From positions 1-41,359 of the forward strand of contig QAPD01000053.1 of NCBI GenBank assembly GCA_003052455.1: DNA of 41,359 nucleotides. Direction: 5' to 3'. This document shows positions 1 through 6,770 of this stretch, piece by piece (position 1 is the first letter of the stretch; each line of letters begins with the position of its first letter). The notes beneath the pieces are model-generated. The model was not told where the DNA came from, made no database searches, and saw nothing but the letters and a program-made list of their open reading frames with translations. This DNA is from Sphaerisporangium cinnabarinum. Its GTDB lineage: Bacteria; Actinomycetota; Actinomycetes; Actinomycetales; Cellulomonadaceae. The translations under genes were made by a program, and so were the position numbers.

Positions 1-205
1 GTGGGGGCGGCGCGGGGGGATCGGGGGGGTGGGCGGCGGTGCGGGGCCGCGCGGTGGGGGGGCGCTCGCGCGGCGCGTCCCCGCCGGCCGGGCGCGCGTC
101 GACGGGGGGGGGCGGCTCAAGGAGGTGGTCGCGGACGGGGCCCAGGGCGCCGGGGTGCCGAAGGGCGACCTGTACGCCGCGGCGCTGGACGCGGGCCGCG
201 GGTGG
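1..205 (+). pseudogene. rsmI: 3' end of rsmI (16S rRNA C1402 2'-O-methyltransferase), sequence looks corrupted
   Basis: Reading from base 2, the segment at about 113-196 gives RLKEVVADGAQGAGVPKGDL followed by YAAALDAGR. This resembles the C-terminus of RsmI (typical form GERLKEVVA...AGVPKxDLYAAAL). rsmI commonly lies just upstream of metG in actinobacteria, which fits the neighbours here. The first ~115 bases are abnormally G-rich, with many G runs, and the expected residues are replaced mostly by Gly and Arg. No stop codon appears where the protein should end; a TGG at 203-205 sits where a TGA would be expected. I infer that bases have been miscalled as G near a contig end, rather than a natural pseudogene, but natural decay cannot be excluded. 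The enzyme 2'-O-methylates C1402 of 16S rRNA. Confidence 0.5.
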
Positions 206-253
206 GCGCGGGCCGGGCGCCCCGCGGGGTGGCCCGGCCCGCGCCCGCGGTGC

Positions 254-853
254 TCAGCGCCCGACGGCGTCGCTCGCCACGAGCGCGACGCCCGCCGCGG
301 CGAGCTCCTCGCGCGCGGCGGCACCGAGCTCGGGCGTGACCGGCACGGTGAGGTCGGTGAGGACCCGCGTCGCGAGGCCGAGCGCGTGCGCGTCGAGCGC
401 GGTCGCCCGCACGCAGTGGGACTCGGCGATGCCGACGACGTCGACCGCCTCGATCCCGGCGTCGCGCAGCAGGTCCGCGAGCGGGCGGCCCGCCACGTCG
501 ACGCCCTCGAAGCCCGAGTAGGCGGCCTGGTACTCGCCCTTCTTCACCCCGGCGTCGGGCGCCAGGTCGGCGAGGGCCGGGTGCAGCTCGGCGTTCGGGG
601 TGCCCGCGATCCCGTGCGGCGGCCAGGTGTCGACGAAGTCCGGGTCCGGGCTCCAGTGCTGGCCCGGGTCGACGTGCCAGTCCTGGGTGGTCACGACGAG
701 GTCGTACGCGTCGCGGTGGTCGCGCGCGTGCTCGGCGATGCGCTCGGCGACGGCGTTCCCGCCCTCGACGCCCAGCTCGCCGCCCTCGCAGAACGTGGGC
801 TGGACGTCGACGACGATCAGCGCGCGGCGCGGCGCGGGGGTGCTCTCGGTCAT
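254..853 (-). CDS. pncA: Nicotinamidase (isochorismatase-like hydrolase)
   Basis: The 199-residue cytosolic enzyme should hydrolyse nicotinamide to nicotinate and ammonia in NAD salvage. The cysteine-hydrolase triad is visible as Asp16 (IVVDVQ), Lys104/105 (GVKKGEY) and Cys147 (GIAESHCVRAT). Metal-binding residues match PncA: Asp58 and His60 in TTQDWHVD, then His66. His80 lies in the conserved WPPHGIAGT segment. The length is normal for PncA (about 185-215). The ATG start at 853 gives MTESTPAPRRALIVVDVQ, placing the catalytic Asp at the usual distance. A CAGAGT sequence lies 6 nt before the start, so the mRNA may be leaderless. The gene is divergent from the MarR-like gene at 939. Family assignment is firm; nicotinamidase rather than another isochorismatase-like activity is very likely from the HCVRAT context. 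Confidence 0.93.
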   Translation of the reverse strand: MTESTPAPRRALIVVDVQPTFCEGGELGVEGGNAVAERIAEHARDHRDAYDLVVTTQDWHVDPGQHWSPDPDFVDTWPPHGIAGTPNAELHPALADLAPDAGVKKGEYQAAYSGFEGVDVAGRPLADLLRDAGIEAVDVVGIAESHCVRATALDAHALGLATRVLTDLTVPVTPELGAAAREELAAAGVALVASDAVGR

Positions 854-938
854 GCGCCCACTCTGCCACCCCCGGCGGGCACCGGGGGAGCGCGGGTGCG
901 AGAGTGGGGCCAGCCGTGATCCGACCGGGAGGCAGCCC

Positions 939-1409
939 ATGACCGAGGACCAGACACCGCCCACGACCCCCTCCGGCGCGGACGCCGGACGACCCATCGG
1001 GTACTGGCTCAAGCTCGTGGACCGGCTCATCGACGAGAACCTCGACGGCGTGTTCCAGCACTCGGGCCTCACGCGCCGGCACTGGCAGGTGCTCAACACC
1101 ATCCGCGACGGCGTGAGCGAGGAGACGAGCGTCGACGGCGTGCTGTCGCCCTTCACGGGCGCCGTGGCGGGGGCGGGCGGCGCGAGCGCGGTGACGGCCG
1201 AGATCGACGACCTCGTGCGCCGCGGCTGGGTCGCGCGCGGCGACCAGGGGCTGTCCGTGACGGTCGCGGGCAACCACGCGTACCACGACCTGCTCGACGC
1301 GGTGTCGGTCGCGCGCGAGCGCGTCGCGCAGGGCGTGAGCCGCGAGGAGTACGCGCGGACGGTCGCGACGCTCGAGCGCATGGCGCGCAACCTCGGCTGG
1401 TCGGGCTGA
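939..1409 (+). CDS. MarR-like winged-helix protein
   Basis: The product has 156 residues. After a short Pro/Thr-rich start, a helical region (YWLKLVDRLIDENL) leads to a winged-helix-like segment: LTRRHWQVLNTIRDG, a turn, then VTAEIDDLVRRGWVARGDQG and LSVTVAGNHAYHDLL. This follows the MarR order of dimerisation helix, recognition helix and wing, although the wing is short. The ATG at 939 is preceded by GGGAGG at a good distance. It is transcribed away from pncA; nothing in the sequence ties it to nicotinamide. Regulated genes and ligand are unknown. The winged-helix call is moderately sure. Confidence 0.8.
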   Translation: MTEDQTPPTTPSGADAGRPIGYWLKLVDRLIDENLDGVFQHSGLTRRHWQVLNTIRDGVSEETSVDGVLSPFTGAVAGAGGASAVTAEIDDLVRRGWVARGDQGLSVTVAGNHAYHDLLDAVSVARERVAQGVSREEYARTVATLERMARNLGWSG

Positions 1410-1535
1410 CCCGCGGCCGGTGAGCCGGTCGCGAGACGCGGTGTCACGCCGTCGGGCGGCAGGCGTACCCTGCGAGACCCGCGACCCGTGCGCACCCCCG
1501 CGCCCGGGAGCGCCGCACAGAGCTGGAGCACTGCG

Positions 1536-2720
1536 ATGGAGTTCCGCCGGATCCCCGGTCTGCCGCCCTACGTCTTCACGATCATCGACGGGCTCAAGAT
1601 CGAGGCACGCCGAGCGGGGCGCGACGTCGTGGACCTCGGCTTCGGCAACCCGGACCTGCCGAGCCCGCAGGTCGCGGTCGACAAGCTTGCCGAGGCCGCG
1701 CAGAACTCGCGCAACCACCGCTACTCCGCGTCGCGCGGCATCCCGAAGCTCCGCGAGGCCGTCGCCGGGCTGTACCAGCGCCGGTTCGGCGTGAGCCTCG
1801 ACCCGGACACGGAGATCATCTCGACCATCGGCGCCAAGGAGGGCTTCAGCCACCTCATGTGGGTGCTGCTGCAGCCGGGCGACGTCGCGCTCGTCCCCAC
1901 CCCGAGCTACCCGATCCACATCTGGGGGCCCTACTTCGCGGGCGCCGACGCGCGCCAGGTCCCCATCGGCGACGGGACCGACGCCGCGGGGTACATCGAC
2001 CGCATCATCGAGGCGTGGGAGCTGGGCTGGCCCAAGCCGCGCGTCGTCGTGCTGTCGTTCCCGCACAACCCGACGACGACCGTCGCGACGAAGGCGGACC
2101 TCCAGCGCCTCGTCGACTGGGCGCGGGACAAGGACGTCGTGCTCGTGCACGACCTCGCGTACGCCGACATGACGTTCGACGGGTTCGAGCCGCCGTCGAT
2201 CATGGAGTGCGAGGGCGCGCGCGAGGTCGCGGTCGAGCTGTACTCGATGACGAAGTCGTTCTCGATGGCGGGCTGGCGCGTCGCGTTCCTCGTGGGGCGC
2301 CGCGACGTCGTCGGGGCGCTCGCGAAGCTCAAGAGCTACCTCGACTACGGCACGTTCCAGCCGATCCAGATCGCCGCGACCGTGACGCTCAACGAGGCGA
2401 CGGAGTTCCCCCGGGAGATCTCGTCCGTCTACGAGTCTCGTCGCGACGCCCTGTACGACGGCCTGCAGCGCATCGGCTGGGACATCCACAAGCCCGGCGG
2501 CACGATGTTCGCGTGGGCCCGCATCCCCGAGCCGTACCGCGACATGGGCTCGATCGAGTTCGCGACGCACCTCGTCGAGGAGTGCGACGTCGCGGTGTCC
2601 CCGGGCGTCGGGTTCGGCCCCGGCGGCGACGAGTTCGTGCGGTTCGCGCTCATCGAGAACGAGCACCGCATCGGTCAGGCCGTCCGGGGCCTGCGCCGCG
2701 GGCTCACGCGACTGGGCTAG
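1536..2720 (+). CDS. alaC: PLP-dependent class I aminotransferase, AlaC-like
   Basis: The 394-residue fold-type I aminotransferase matches AlaC (glutamate-pyruvate aminotransferase) along its length: IPGLPPYVF at the N-terminus, GNPDLPSP, YSASRGIPKLREA, TIGAKEGFSHLMW, VPTPSYPIHIWGPY, SFPHNPTT, VHDLAYADMTFDG, then SMTKSFSMAGWR with the PLP-binding lysine at residue 240. The C-terminus contains VSPGVGFGPGGDEFVRFALIEN, with the substrate carboxylate-binding Arg. AlaC transfers an amino group between alanine and 2-oxoglutarate; LL-diaminopimelate and related aminotransferases are close relatives, so substrate is inferred. The ATG is preceded by TGGAGC. The last 17 bp overlap the 3' end of the convergent dehydrogenase gene. 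Confidence 0.9.
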   Translation: MEFRRIPGLPPYVFTIIDGLKIEARRAGRDVVDLGFGNPDLPSPQVAVDKLAEAAQNSRNHRYSASRGIPKLREAVAGLYQRRFGVSLDPDTEIISTIGAKEGFSHLMWVLLQPGDVALVPTPSYPIHIWGPYFAGADARQVPIGDGTDAAGYIDRIIEAWELGWPKPRVVVLSFPHNPTTTVATKADLQRLVDWARDKDVVLVHDLAYADMTFDGFEPPSIMECEGAREVAVELYSMTKSFSMAGWRVAFLVGRRDVVGALAKLKSYLDYGTFQPIQIAATVTLNEATEFPREISSVYESRRDALYDGLQRIGWDIHKPGGTMFAWARIPEPYRDMGSIEFATHLVEECDVAVSPGVGFGPGGDEFVRFALIENEHRIGQAVRGLRRGLTRLG

Positions 2721-3513
2721 GGACCGTCCCCGTCCACACGTCGTCGCCGCGCAGCACGGCGTCGGCGCCGCCGTCGTCGTAGATCGTCTGCCCGGTGACG
2801 TGCGTGTTCGCGACGTCGGTCAGCCACAGCAGGAGCGACGCGACCGACTCGGGCGACTGGTGCCCGTTGAGGGGCATCGGCACCGCGGCGTCGACCATGG
2901 CGACCGACTCCGGGGTCGACAGGAGCTGGGCCGTCATGGGCGTGAGCACGGTCCCGGGCGCGACGGCGTTGAGCGGGACGCCCCGCCCGGCCCACGCGGG
3001 CGTCACGCACTCGCGCCGCACCCAGCGCGACAGCGCGCGCTTGGACGACGGGTAGGCGAGGTACCCGACCTGCGGGCCCTGCTCGGCGAGCGTGCCCGCG
3101 ACGCGCAGGGCCTCGTCCTCGTCGTCCGCGAGGCACGCGTCCACGATCGCCTCGGACACGGGCTGGAGCGTCGCCATCGACGACACGACGGCGACGCGCG
3201 GCGCCTGCGAGCGCTCGAGCGCGGGCAGGAGGCCCGTGAGGAACCGGGTGACGCCGAAGAAGTTCACCGCGACCGTCGTCGGCACGGGCGCCGAGATCCC
3301 GGCGCACGCGACGACGGCGTCGACCGTGCCGTCCGTCGCGGCGAGCACCTCGTCGACGGCGCGCCCGCGACCCTCGTCGGTGCTGAGGTCCGCCTGGACC
3401 TCGGCGTCGCGCAGGTCCACGCCGACGACCCGGTCGCCCCGCTCGCGCAGCAGCCCGGCCACGCAGGCTCCTACGCCCGATGCCGATCCCGTCACCACGT
3501 ACGTCCGCGACAT
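2704..3513 (-). CDS. Short-chain dehydrogenase/reductase (SDR)
   Basis: The 269-residue classical SDR has the nucleotide-binding motif TGSASGVG at residues 8-15, an ACAG variant of the NNAG motif, the catalytic serine in VVSSMAT and the catalytic pair in YPSSK (Tyr-x-x-x-Lys). An Asp ends the second strand (VVGVDLRD), which usually favours NAD(H) over NADP(H). The overall pattern, with a short insertion of acidic residues before the catalytic Tyr and ending with GQTIYDDGGAD, resembles 3-alpha-hydroxysteroid-type SDRs; the real substrate cannot be read from sequence. ATG 3513 has AGGAGG nine bases upstream; a GTG at 3519 would sit too close to it. The 3' end overlaps the aminotransferase gene tail-to-tail by 17 bp. 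Confidence 0.88.
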   Translation of the reverse strand: MSRTYVVTGSASGVGACVAGLLRERGDRVVGVDLRDAEVQADLSTDEGRGRAVDEVLAATDGTVDAVVACAGISAPVPTTVAVNFFGVTRFLTGLLPALERSQAPRVAVVSSMATLQPVSEAIVDACLADDEDEALRVAGTLAEQGPQVGYLAYPSSKRALSRWVRRECVTPAWAGRGVPLNAVAPGTVLTPMTAQLLSTPESVAMVDAAVPMPLNGHQSPESVASLLLWLTDVANTHVTGQTIYDDGGADAVLRGDDVWTGTVPSPVA

Positions 3514-3724
3514 GTGCACACGCCTCCTCGCCCACGTCCCCGGATCTCGGGGACACCTCCAGCATGCCTGGTCGTGCGGCCCCCGACGGCCGCCGAAGGA
3601 CCGGCGGCGCGGGCCGAAGGTCCGTCGCCCCGCCCGTCGTCACCCGGCACGACCCGCCGCTGCGGGTGACGATGGGCGGGTGCGACGCCACCACGGGACC
3701 CGGGCCTCAGGTCGAGGGCCCGCC

Positions 3725-4978
3725 GTGCCCGCGCGGACCGGAGTGCCCGCGCTCGCCGTCGGGCTCGCCGTCGTGCTCGGCGCGGGCGCGTGCTCGGACG
3801 GGGCGCCGGACGACGCGCCCGCCCCCGCGCCGTCGGCCACGACCGCCACGTCCCCGCCCGCCGACCCTGTCGCGCCCGACGCGTCCGCCCCGTCGCCGGA
3901 GGCCGCCTCCGACGGCCTGGTCGTGGTGCCCGAGGTGCGCGTCGACGTGGCCGACGTCGCGACCGGGCTCCCCGCGCCGTGGGGGCTCGCGGCGCTCGCG
4001 GACGGCACGCTGCTCGTCTCGCTGCGCGACGAGCGCCGGCTGGTCGTCGTCGACCCGGCGACGGGCGCCGTCGAACCGGTGACCGGCCCGGGAGCGGACG
4101 ACCTGCGCGACGGCACGGTCGCGCGCGGCGAGTCGGGGCTCCTCGGCGTCGCGGTGGGCCCGGCGGGCGGGGCCGCGGCGGGGGAGGTGTTCGCGTACCG
4201 GACCGCGCCGGACGGCAACGAGGTGCTGCGCGGGACGCTCGCGGGACGTGAGCTCTTCGCCCTGACCACGGTCGTCGAGGGCGTGCCCGCGGCGTCCACG
4301 CACGACGGCGGACGGCTCGCGTTCGGTCCCGACGGCCACCTCTACGTCACGACGGGGGACGCGCAGCAGCGCGGCGCGGCGCAGGACCCGGGCGCGCTCG
4401 CGGGCAAGATCCTGCGCGTCACGGTGGACGGCGACCCCGCGCCCGGCAACCCGGACCCGGCCTCGCCGGTGTGGAGCCTCGGGCACCGCAACGTCCAGGG
4501 GATCGCGTGGGACGCGACGGGCCGGATGCTCGCGTCCGAGTTCGGCCAGGACACGTTCGACGAGCTCAACGTCGTCGTGCCCGGCGGGAACTACGGCTGG
4601 CCCGACGTCGAGGGCACGGGCGGGGCGGCGGCCGGGTTCGTCGACCCGGTGGTGACGTGGCCGACGTCGGACGCCTCGCCGAGCGGGCTCGCCGTGACCC
4701 GCGAGGGCGCGTACCTCGCCGGGCTGCGCGGGGAGCGCCTGTGGCGCGTGCCGTTCACGTCGCCCGACGGCGGCAGCGACGCCGCCGCGTTCGGCGCGCC
4801 GCAGGCGGTGCTCACGGACCGCGGCCGGCTGCGCGCGGTCCTCGTGGACCCGGCGACGCCGCCCGGTGCCGACGGGAGCGCGGTGCTCTACGTGCTGACG
4901 GGCAGCACGGACGGTCGGGGCGACCCGCGCGACGGAGACGACCGGCTCCTGCGCGTCACGGTGACGCCGACGGGGTGA
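3725..4978 (+). CDS. Glucose/sorbosone dehydrogenase-like beta-propeller lipoprotein
   Basis: The 417-residue product looks exported and lipid-anchored: a short basic start, a hydrophobic stretch (VPALAVGLAVVLGAGAC) and a cysteine at about residue 23, followed by a Pro/Ala/Ser-rich linker to about residue 70. The body shows the soluble glucose/sorbosone dehydrogenase propeller signatures: LPAPWGLAALADG, GESGLLGVAVGP, THDGGRLAFGPDGHLYVTTGD, LAGKILRV, SLGHRNVQGIAWD and ASEFGQDTFDELN. The His in STHDGG is the probable catalytic base in the PQQ-dependent members. Family activity is PQQ-linked oxidation of aldose sugars outside the cell; many homologues are uncharacterised. GTG 3725 is chosen because GAGGG lies 6 nt upstream; GTG 3680 would give a longer start without a spaced ribosome site. 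Confidence 0.87.
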   Translation: MPARTGVPALAVGLAVVLGAGACSDGAPDDAPAPAPSATTATSPPADPVAPDASAPSPEAASDGLVVVPEVRVDVADVATGLPAPWGLAALADGTLLVSLRDERRLVVVDPATGAVEPVTGPGADDLRDGTVARGESGLLGVAVGPAGGAAAGEVFAYRTAPDGNEVLRGTLAGRELFALTTVVEGVPAASTHDGGRLAFGPDGHLYVTTGDAQQRGAAQDPGALAGKILRVTVDGDPAPGNPDPASPVWSLGHRNVQGIAWDATGRMLASEFGQDTFDELNVVVPGGNYGWPDVEGTGGAAAGFVDPVVTWPTSDASPSGLAVTREGAYLAGLRGERLWRVPFTSPDGGSDAAAFGAPQAVLTDRGRLRAVLVDPATPPGADGSAVLYVLTGSTDGRGDPRDGDDRLLRVTVTPTG

Positions 4979-5104
4979 ACATGAACACCGGGACCGCCCG
5001 GGGCTTGGCCGCGAGATCGGCGCGGGCGTCGGAGACCGACCCGCCGAGGGCCGATCGGGAGACCCCCGGGCCGATGTCGGGGACGCGTGCGGTGACCAGG
5101 CGGT

Positions 5105-5133
5105 TTGGTGTGCGATAACGAATCGGTTACGGT
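5105..5133 (+). promoter_or_regulatory. Promoter of the first G5/transglycosylase gene
   Basis: TTGGTG (5105-5110), a 17-bp spacer containing GATAAC, then TACGGT (5128-5133). The ATCGGTTACGGTCGA segment at the -10 is identical to that before the rpf gene at 12824, and the same -10 with the same spacing precedes the gene at 9752. Transcription would start near 5140, giving a ~200-nt leader. Confidence 0.65.
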
Positions 5134-5340
5134 CGAGTGTCTCGCGTAGCCGCTCACCGGGGACAGGTGTAATGGCCGGCCGTGGGACGCGGCCTCTCTC
5201 GGGCGCCCAGGGCGCCGAGGGCCGCAGGACGCCGGATCGGCCGGTCGAGCCGGGTGCGCCCGCCACGCTGCGGAGCACCCCGGAGGCGCGTGCGCGCCGT
5301 CGACCCCCGTGCCCGGGAGCCCCCGACGACTTGGACCACT
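5134..5340 (+). promoter_or_regulatory. Long 5' leader with blocks conserved in the rpf leader
   Basis: This gene-free stretch completes the 4979-5340 gap. It carries GCCGGATCGGCCGGTCGAG at 5231-5249 (18 of 19 bases equal to 12691-12709). A nested stem-loop follows: outer CGTCG 5298-5302 with CGACG 5324-5328, inner CCCG 5306-5309 with CGGG 5314-5317 closing loop TGCC. The GTG start follows 12 nt later without a strong Shine-Dalgarno sequence. The c-di-AMP riboswitch motifs known before other actinobacterial rpf genes are not visible. The upstream part 4979-5104 holds nothing clear apart from a weak CCGGG/CCCGG hairpin at 4988-5001. Confidence 0.45.
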
Positions 5341-6627
5341 GTGCACAACCCCTTCCGTTCCCGCGCGCCCGAGACGGCCGACGTCACGGCGCACACCCCC
5401 GAGACCACCCCTGAGGCGGTGCCGACCGCCGAGAGCCCCGAGAACCCCACCCGTCGGTCCGCCCGCGCGGCCCGGTCCCTCCGGTCGACGCGTCGGCGGC
5501 GCTGGTCGATCGTGACGGCGGCCACCGCCGTCGCGCTCGTCGGCTCCGGCGCCGTCGCCTACGGCGAGGCCAGCAAGACCGTGACGATCGACGTCGACGG
5601 CGAGACGACCACCGTCAGCACGCTCGCCGGCTCCGTCGGCGGCGCGCTCGACGCCGCCGGCGTCGAGGTCGGCGCGCGCGACCAGGTCGCGCCCGATCCC
5701 GGCTCCGCGCTCAGCGACGGCGACGACGTCGTGGTGCGCCTCGGCAAGAAGGTCACCGTCCAGACCGACGGCGCGCAGTCCGACGTCTGGCTCACCGCGC
5801 TCGACGCCGACGAGGCGCTCGACACCCTCGCGGAGCGCGGCGGCGACGTCCGCCTCGTCGCGTCGCGGTCCGGCGAGCGCGCGTCGCTCGACCTGCGCCT
5901 CGACACCGACGGGCCGGTGAACGTGGTCGCCGACGGGCAGACAAAGGTCGCGCCCGACGGCAGCATCGGCATCCCCGCGATCCTCGACCAGCAGGGCATC
6001 GAGCTCGGCGAGCTGGACCGCGTGAGCGTCCAGCGCGTCGAGGCGCCCGAGCCGGGCGCACCGGCGGTGTCGCTCGTCGTGCAGCGCGTCGTCGTCGAGC
6101 AGCAGCAGGCCGCGACCCCCGTGCCGCACGGGACCGTGCAGCAGCCCGACGACGCCAGGTACACCGACGAGTCGGCCGTCACCCAGGCGGGTGCCGACGG
6201 CGTCACCACGACGACGTTCCAGGTCACCCTCGTGGACGGCGTCGAGGAGTCGCGCGAGCAGCTCTCGCAGGAGGTGACGACCGCTCCCGTGGACGAGGTC
6301 GTCGCGACCGGCACGAAGGAGCGGCCGAAGGACCCGCGCTCCATCGGGCAGGCCATGGCCGCCGAGCGCGGCTGGACCGGCTCGCAGTGGACGTGCCTCG
6401 AGAACCTGTGGACCAAGGAGTCCAACTGGAACCCGACGGCGGACAACCCGACGTCGAGCGCCTACGGCATCCCGCAGTCGCTGCCCGGCTCGAAGATGGC
6501 GAGCAAGGGCGCCGACTGGGCGACCAACCCCGCGACCCAGATCGCCTGGGGCCTCGACTACATCGCCGGCTCCTACGGCTCGCCGTGCGGCGCGTGGTCG
6601 CACTCGCAGGCCGTCAACTGGTACTGA
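5341..6627 (+). CDS. Exported G5/DUF348 protein with transglycosylase-like C-terminal domain
   Basis: The 428-residue protein has a ~50-residue cytoplasmic segment ending in RSTRRRRW, a membrane or signal segment (SIVTAATAVALVGSGAVAY, about 56-74), DUF348-like repeats (KTVTIDVDGETTTVSTLAGS and KKVTVQTDG, about 78-235), a G5 domain (VSLVVQRVVVEQQQ ... VDEVVATGTKE, about 240-325) and a C-terminal lysozyme-fold domain (about 333-428). The latter has a candidate catalytic Glu in LWTKESNW, then SSAYGIPQSLPGSKM, and two cysteines. Family knowledge suggests peptidoglycan binding and cleavage outside the cell. GTG 5341 gives the start VHNPF, matching VKNPF of the rpf paralogue at 12824. The N-terminal ~325 residues match that paralogue; the C-terminal domain instead matches the protein at 9752. 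Confidence 0.88.
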   Translation: MHNPFRSRAPETADVTAHTPETTPEAVPTAESPENPTRRSARAARSLRSTRRRRWSIVTAATAVALVGSGAVAYGEASKTVTIDVDGETTTVSTLAGSVGGALDAAGVEVGARDQVAPDPGSALSDGDDVVVRLGKKVTVQTDGAQSDVWLTALDADEALDTLAERGGDVRLVASRSGERASLDLRLDTDGPVNVVADGQTKVAPDGSIGIPAILDQQGIELGELDRVSVQRVEAPEPGAPAVSLVVQRVVVEQQQAATPVPHGTVQQPDDARYTDESAVTQAGADGVTTTTFQVTLVDGVEESREQLSQEVTTAPVDEVVATGTKERPKDPRSIGQAMAAERGWTGSQWTCLENLWTKESNWNPTADNPTSSAYGIPQSLPGSKMASKGADWATNPATQIAWGLDYIAGSYGSPCGAWSHSQAVNWY

Positions 6628-6643
6628 GCACGAGCGCGCTCCC

Positions 6644-6703
6644 GCCGAGCACGGGGTTGCCGACCTTCCCAGGCTGAGGAAGGTCGACGACCCCGTGCTC
6701 GGC
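6644..6703 (+). terminator. Two-part hairpin terminator
   Basis: GCCGAGCACGGGGT (6644-6657) pairs perfectly with 6690-6703, and inside it CGACCTTCC (6661-6669) pairs with GGAAGGTCG (6678-6686), loop CAGGCTGA. It starts 17 nt after the stop of the 5341 gene. There is no U-tract, as is common in high-GC actinobacteria. It would insulate metG. Confidence 0.8.
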
Positions 6704-6756
6704 GTCGCTCGTTCTCCGGGGGGCGGACGCCGCCGCAGAGCGCGGCGCGGCCCGAC

Positions 6757-6762
6757 TAGGAT
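6757..6762 (+). promoter_or_regulatory. -10 box of a probable leaderless metG promoter
   Basis: TAGGAT lies 8 nt before the metG ATG, so the transcript should start at or next to the A of the start codon. No convincing -35 is seen, and no Shine-Dalgarno sequence precedes the ATG. Confidence 0.6.
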
Positions 6763-6770
6763 CGGGCACC

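Noticed and set aside
29-919. Long open frame on the + strand over pncA
   Set aside because: It is the antisense of pncA, open only because of high GC; only its first ~200 bases resemble a protein (RsmI).
117-2666. 849-codon reverse-strand open frame over pncA, the MarR-like gene and alaC
   Set aside because: The protein is Arg/Ala/Pro-rich low-complexity sequence, antisense to three recognisable genes.
3680-3724. GTG 3680 as start of the sugar-dehydrogenase-like lipoprotein
   Set aside because: No spaced ribosome site precedes it, while GTG 3725 has GAGGG at 6 nt and gives a compact lipoprotein signal.
4981-5118. Small + strand peptide starting MNTGTARGLA
   Set aside because: No family match, weak start context, and it ends inside the promoter of the next gene; probably chance.
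5134-5340. c-di-AMP (ydaO-yuaA) riboswitch before a G5/Rpf-type gene
   Set aside because: The conserved GGGGTGAATC-like and CAGCTAAC-like segments are not visible here or at 12563-12823; the leader is described as an unknown element instead.
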